A stretch of 64,000 nt of DNA, from assembly GCA_947172645.1 (NCBI GenBank), contig CAMWBY010000013.1:1-64000 (forward strand), written 5' to 3'. Shown here one piece after another: positions 63,601-64,000 of this stretch. Origin of the DNA: an uncultured Lachnospiraceae bacterium (GTDB taxonomy: Bacteria > Bacillota > Clostridia > Lachnospirales > Lachnospiraceae). The notes under the pieces were generated by a model that saw only the letters and a program-made list of their open reading frames with translations, was not told the origin of the DNA and did no database searches. Position 1 is the stretch's first letter. Every line of letters begins with the position of its first letter. The position numbers and the translations under genes were made by a program.

Positions 63601-64000
63601 ACTTTAAACGGGATTCTGACCCGGTTAATCCGGTATCCATAACTTCTGTTAAACTCCTTTAAAAATCTATCAACCGTCTTGTCCTGGTACCCTAATGCTT
63701 TTAAGTTATGCGCCCGGTATATCTGCGCAATAAACTGGCTGATTGTACTTTTCCCCTTGCCAGGGCCGCCCAACAACACAAAATTTTCATCTATACACAG
63801 TTCATCACTACCCGCTGCCTTTTTATAACCCAGAATCTCATTGCCCAATGAAAATACATATTTGGCAAACTTCACTTTCTCCCCTTGTCTCCGGTTAATA
63901 GCATCAATATCCACGCATACCTTTTCAATCGGTATTTTGTTCTCTGCCATGGAGCCTGCCTGCTCTAACCTGGGATACATCTCTTCCTCAAACTCACAGA
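60645..64000 (-). CDS. Large NACHT-domain NTPase with C-terminal helical repeats (5' end outside window)
   Basis: The frame is open to the window edge. Counted from the first Met inside the window, 'VLLGGPGKGKSTISQF' is the Walker A loop (about 69-84) and 'WIFFFDGLDEVPESS' the Walker B with the DGLDE core typical of NACHT. 'CMVIGTTREEGY' is the sensor, and 'LMKTPLQITIIAILV' opens the winged-helix part. Residues about 480-1111 are helical, likely repeats that sense a ligand. No effector domain is seen, since the N-terminus is missing. Bacterial NACHT proteins act as NLR-like defence against phages. It sits beyond a metabolic gene and is alone on its transcript here. Confidence 0.88.
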   Translation of the reverse strand, partial: CEFEEEMYPRLEQAGSMAENKIPIEKVCVDIDAINRRQGEKVKFAKYVFSLGNEILGYKKAAGSDELCIDENFVLLGGPGKGKSTISQFIAQIYRAHNLKALGYQDKTVDRFLKEFNRSYGYRINRVRIPFKVALREYAAWIKRKGEDENISILQYMRERIGKHEGSALSVNILRKMLKEQAWIFFFDGLDEVPESSNRQEVLIQIRVFIAIELRQTQCDCMVIGTTREEGYNNDFDEEKYTHMEVAELSKEDSQIYIGKLFAVMEEQAERRKEYIRIMYEALEDEITSRLMKTPLQITIIAILVKSGGKPPHDRYSLFSQYYDTIVKREKQKNVVATLNDNTGWLQDLHYLIGHRLQRESEKAENASAEISTDELRKLINDYIEEKRDDDYEAGAEEKEKENAFLMTITQRICFLNENKEGLYSFTIRSMQEYFAGTDLVKGKSDEDAICNIERIAYKPYWRNALLFALGYIESVRESIEPKIGLLCERMNGKDNILQEDYTSDNLCLFGSWLAVDILAEDVFRGKPQYKYIELAAKVAGFDKCADYHKFSTVAGVQKDKLVRYVKEKCQGNPEQTIEAVKLYLKLNENSKNDLSDEIADAMEKLTEEQVLVLDIDIVANGMKSGEKVLDASVRRIQEGLEQGKIKQFLPARVLERLLDRIDTVPGMDLKRNMLLQCLYERTGFDGFGKLIELRNWLGFQCDIEKLFIYLSPMYRQWYRYSNIRTSLSECVEIAQNNREIDGISLLEIQKELQSLNIYYLAQICGFLLNPTLSGYQELYDKLDKEEAYLSQQYRRVLKYYVKREKFDSEEQFQQMQAKQKEDCNSLMKGDFDAVCYKDIDIEFSYSCEHTKHAFDDLMKNGKICIDNLELLNDDFFYIYSFVAGVQMGIKGFLSDDDIELANGLVRIICETNRRERYKYRVNILVGALLGSNFKKILWEQVPDFILVDEMLKLELIKSDYRRGRFPVEVLQKAVSNIVSKIIYESKESNYLSIIPTLIAEPIDIRKCISENEMQELEQIAYCVGANLLTMKLLKMCMDKNEKPDEVLDGFLACDAPRNIVYREIETILRYCPVHNKEKLWVETYLRLKKEDFEESGQICQRIMDDMMETKCNAAVR

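Overview
The window reads as a chromosomal segment of a gut-type Lachnospiraceae (Clostridium cluster XIVa) bacterium. The grounds are Firmicutes-style AGGAGG ribosome sites, a SAM-I riboswitch before metK, a DUF6145 gene between birA and dusB, a SAS-type alarmone synthetase, and a eukaryote-type UDP-sugar pyrophosphorylase beside galE. The genus cannot be fixed from the sequence alone. No rRNA, tRNA or CRISPR array was seen.

Layout. (1) 0-6.2 kb is a gene-poor accessory strip. It has four paralogous membrane proteins (zinc ribbon, one membrane helix, 23-residue BspA-type leucine-rich repeats), the first cut short; a small ribbon-helix-helix regulator; a broken IS1182-type transposase; remnants of a PIN-type toxin pair; and two decayed pieces of lysS between the LRR genes. 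The first and last LRR genes share one promoter with an overlapping palindrome. (2) 6.2-31 kb is a housekeeping block, nearly all on the minus strand: argF, birA, DUF6145, dusB, an unknown gene, greA, a lysS fused to an HD hydrolase, then SPFH/NfeD, a SleB-like hydrolase, proC, an rRNA methyltransferase, pfkA, dnaE, riboswitch-controlled metK, murA and an M23 peptidase. On the plus strand lies a dinB gene broken by one in-frame TGA. (3) 30.8-31.4 kb is a gene-free island packed with palindromes and structured repeats. Two structured repeat families recur elsewhere in the window with base changes that keep the pairing. (4) 31.4-38 kb carries an alarmone synthetase, a DUF6020 membrane protein, hemolysin III, galE and the pyrophosphorylase. 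(5) 38-54 kb is a carbohydrate region: two MATE exporters around a GH51 arabinofuranosidase and its AraC regulator; a HEPN/MNT toxin-antitoxin pair; then an inducible sugar locus of ABC importer, AraC regulator, GHL6-type glycosidase, ketose 3-epimerase and L-fucose isomerase. (6) 54-60.4 kb holds an acyltransferase-like gene, a membrane-tethered LuxR regulator with a membrane partner, an amino-acid-type ABC importer whose binding protein is circularly permuted, and a SstT symporter. (7) The last 3.4 kb is the 3' part of a large NACHT NTPase that runs off the window and is a candidate for anti-phage defence.

How the parts fit. The fucose/rare-sugar locus forms an import, hydrolysis and isomerisation chain under one AraC protein. 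The galE/pyrophosphorylase pair supplies UDP-sugars. The ABC importer and SstT bring in amino acids or related solutes. The items most worth a second look are the permuted binding protein, the NACHT gene, the LysS-HD fusion, the two covarying repeat families, the LRR array with its shared operator and lysS relics, and the single-stop dinB.
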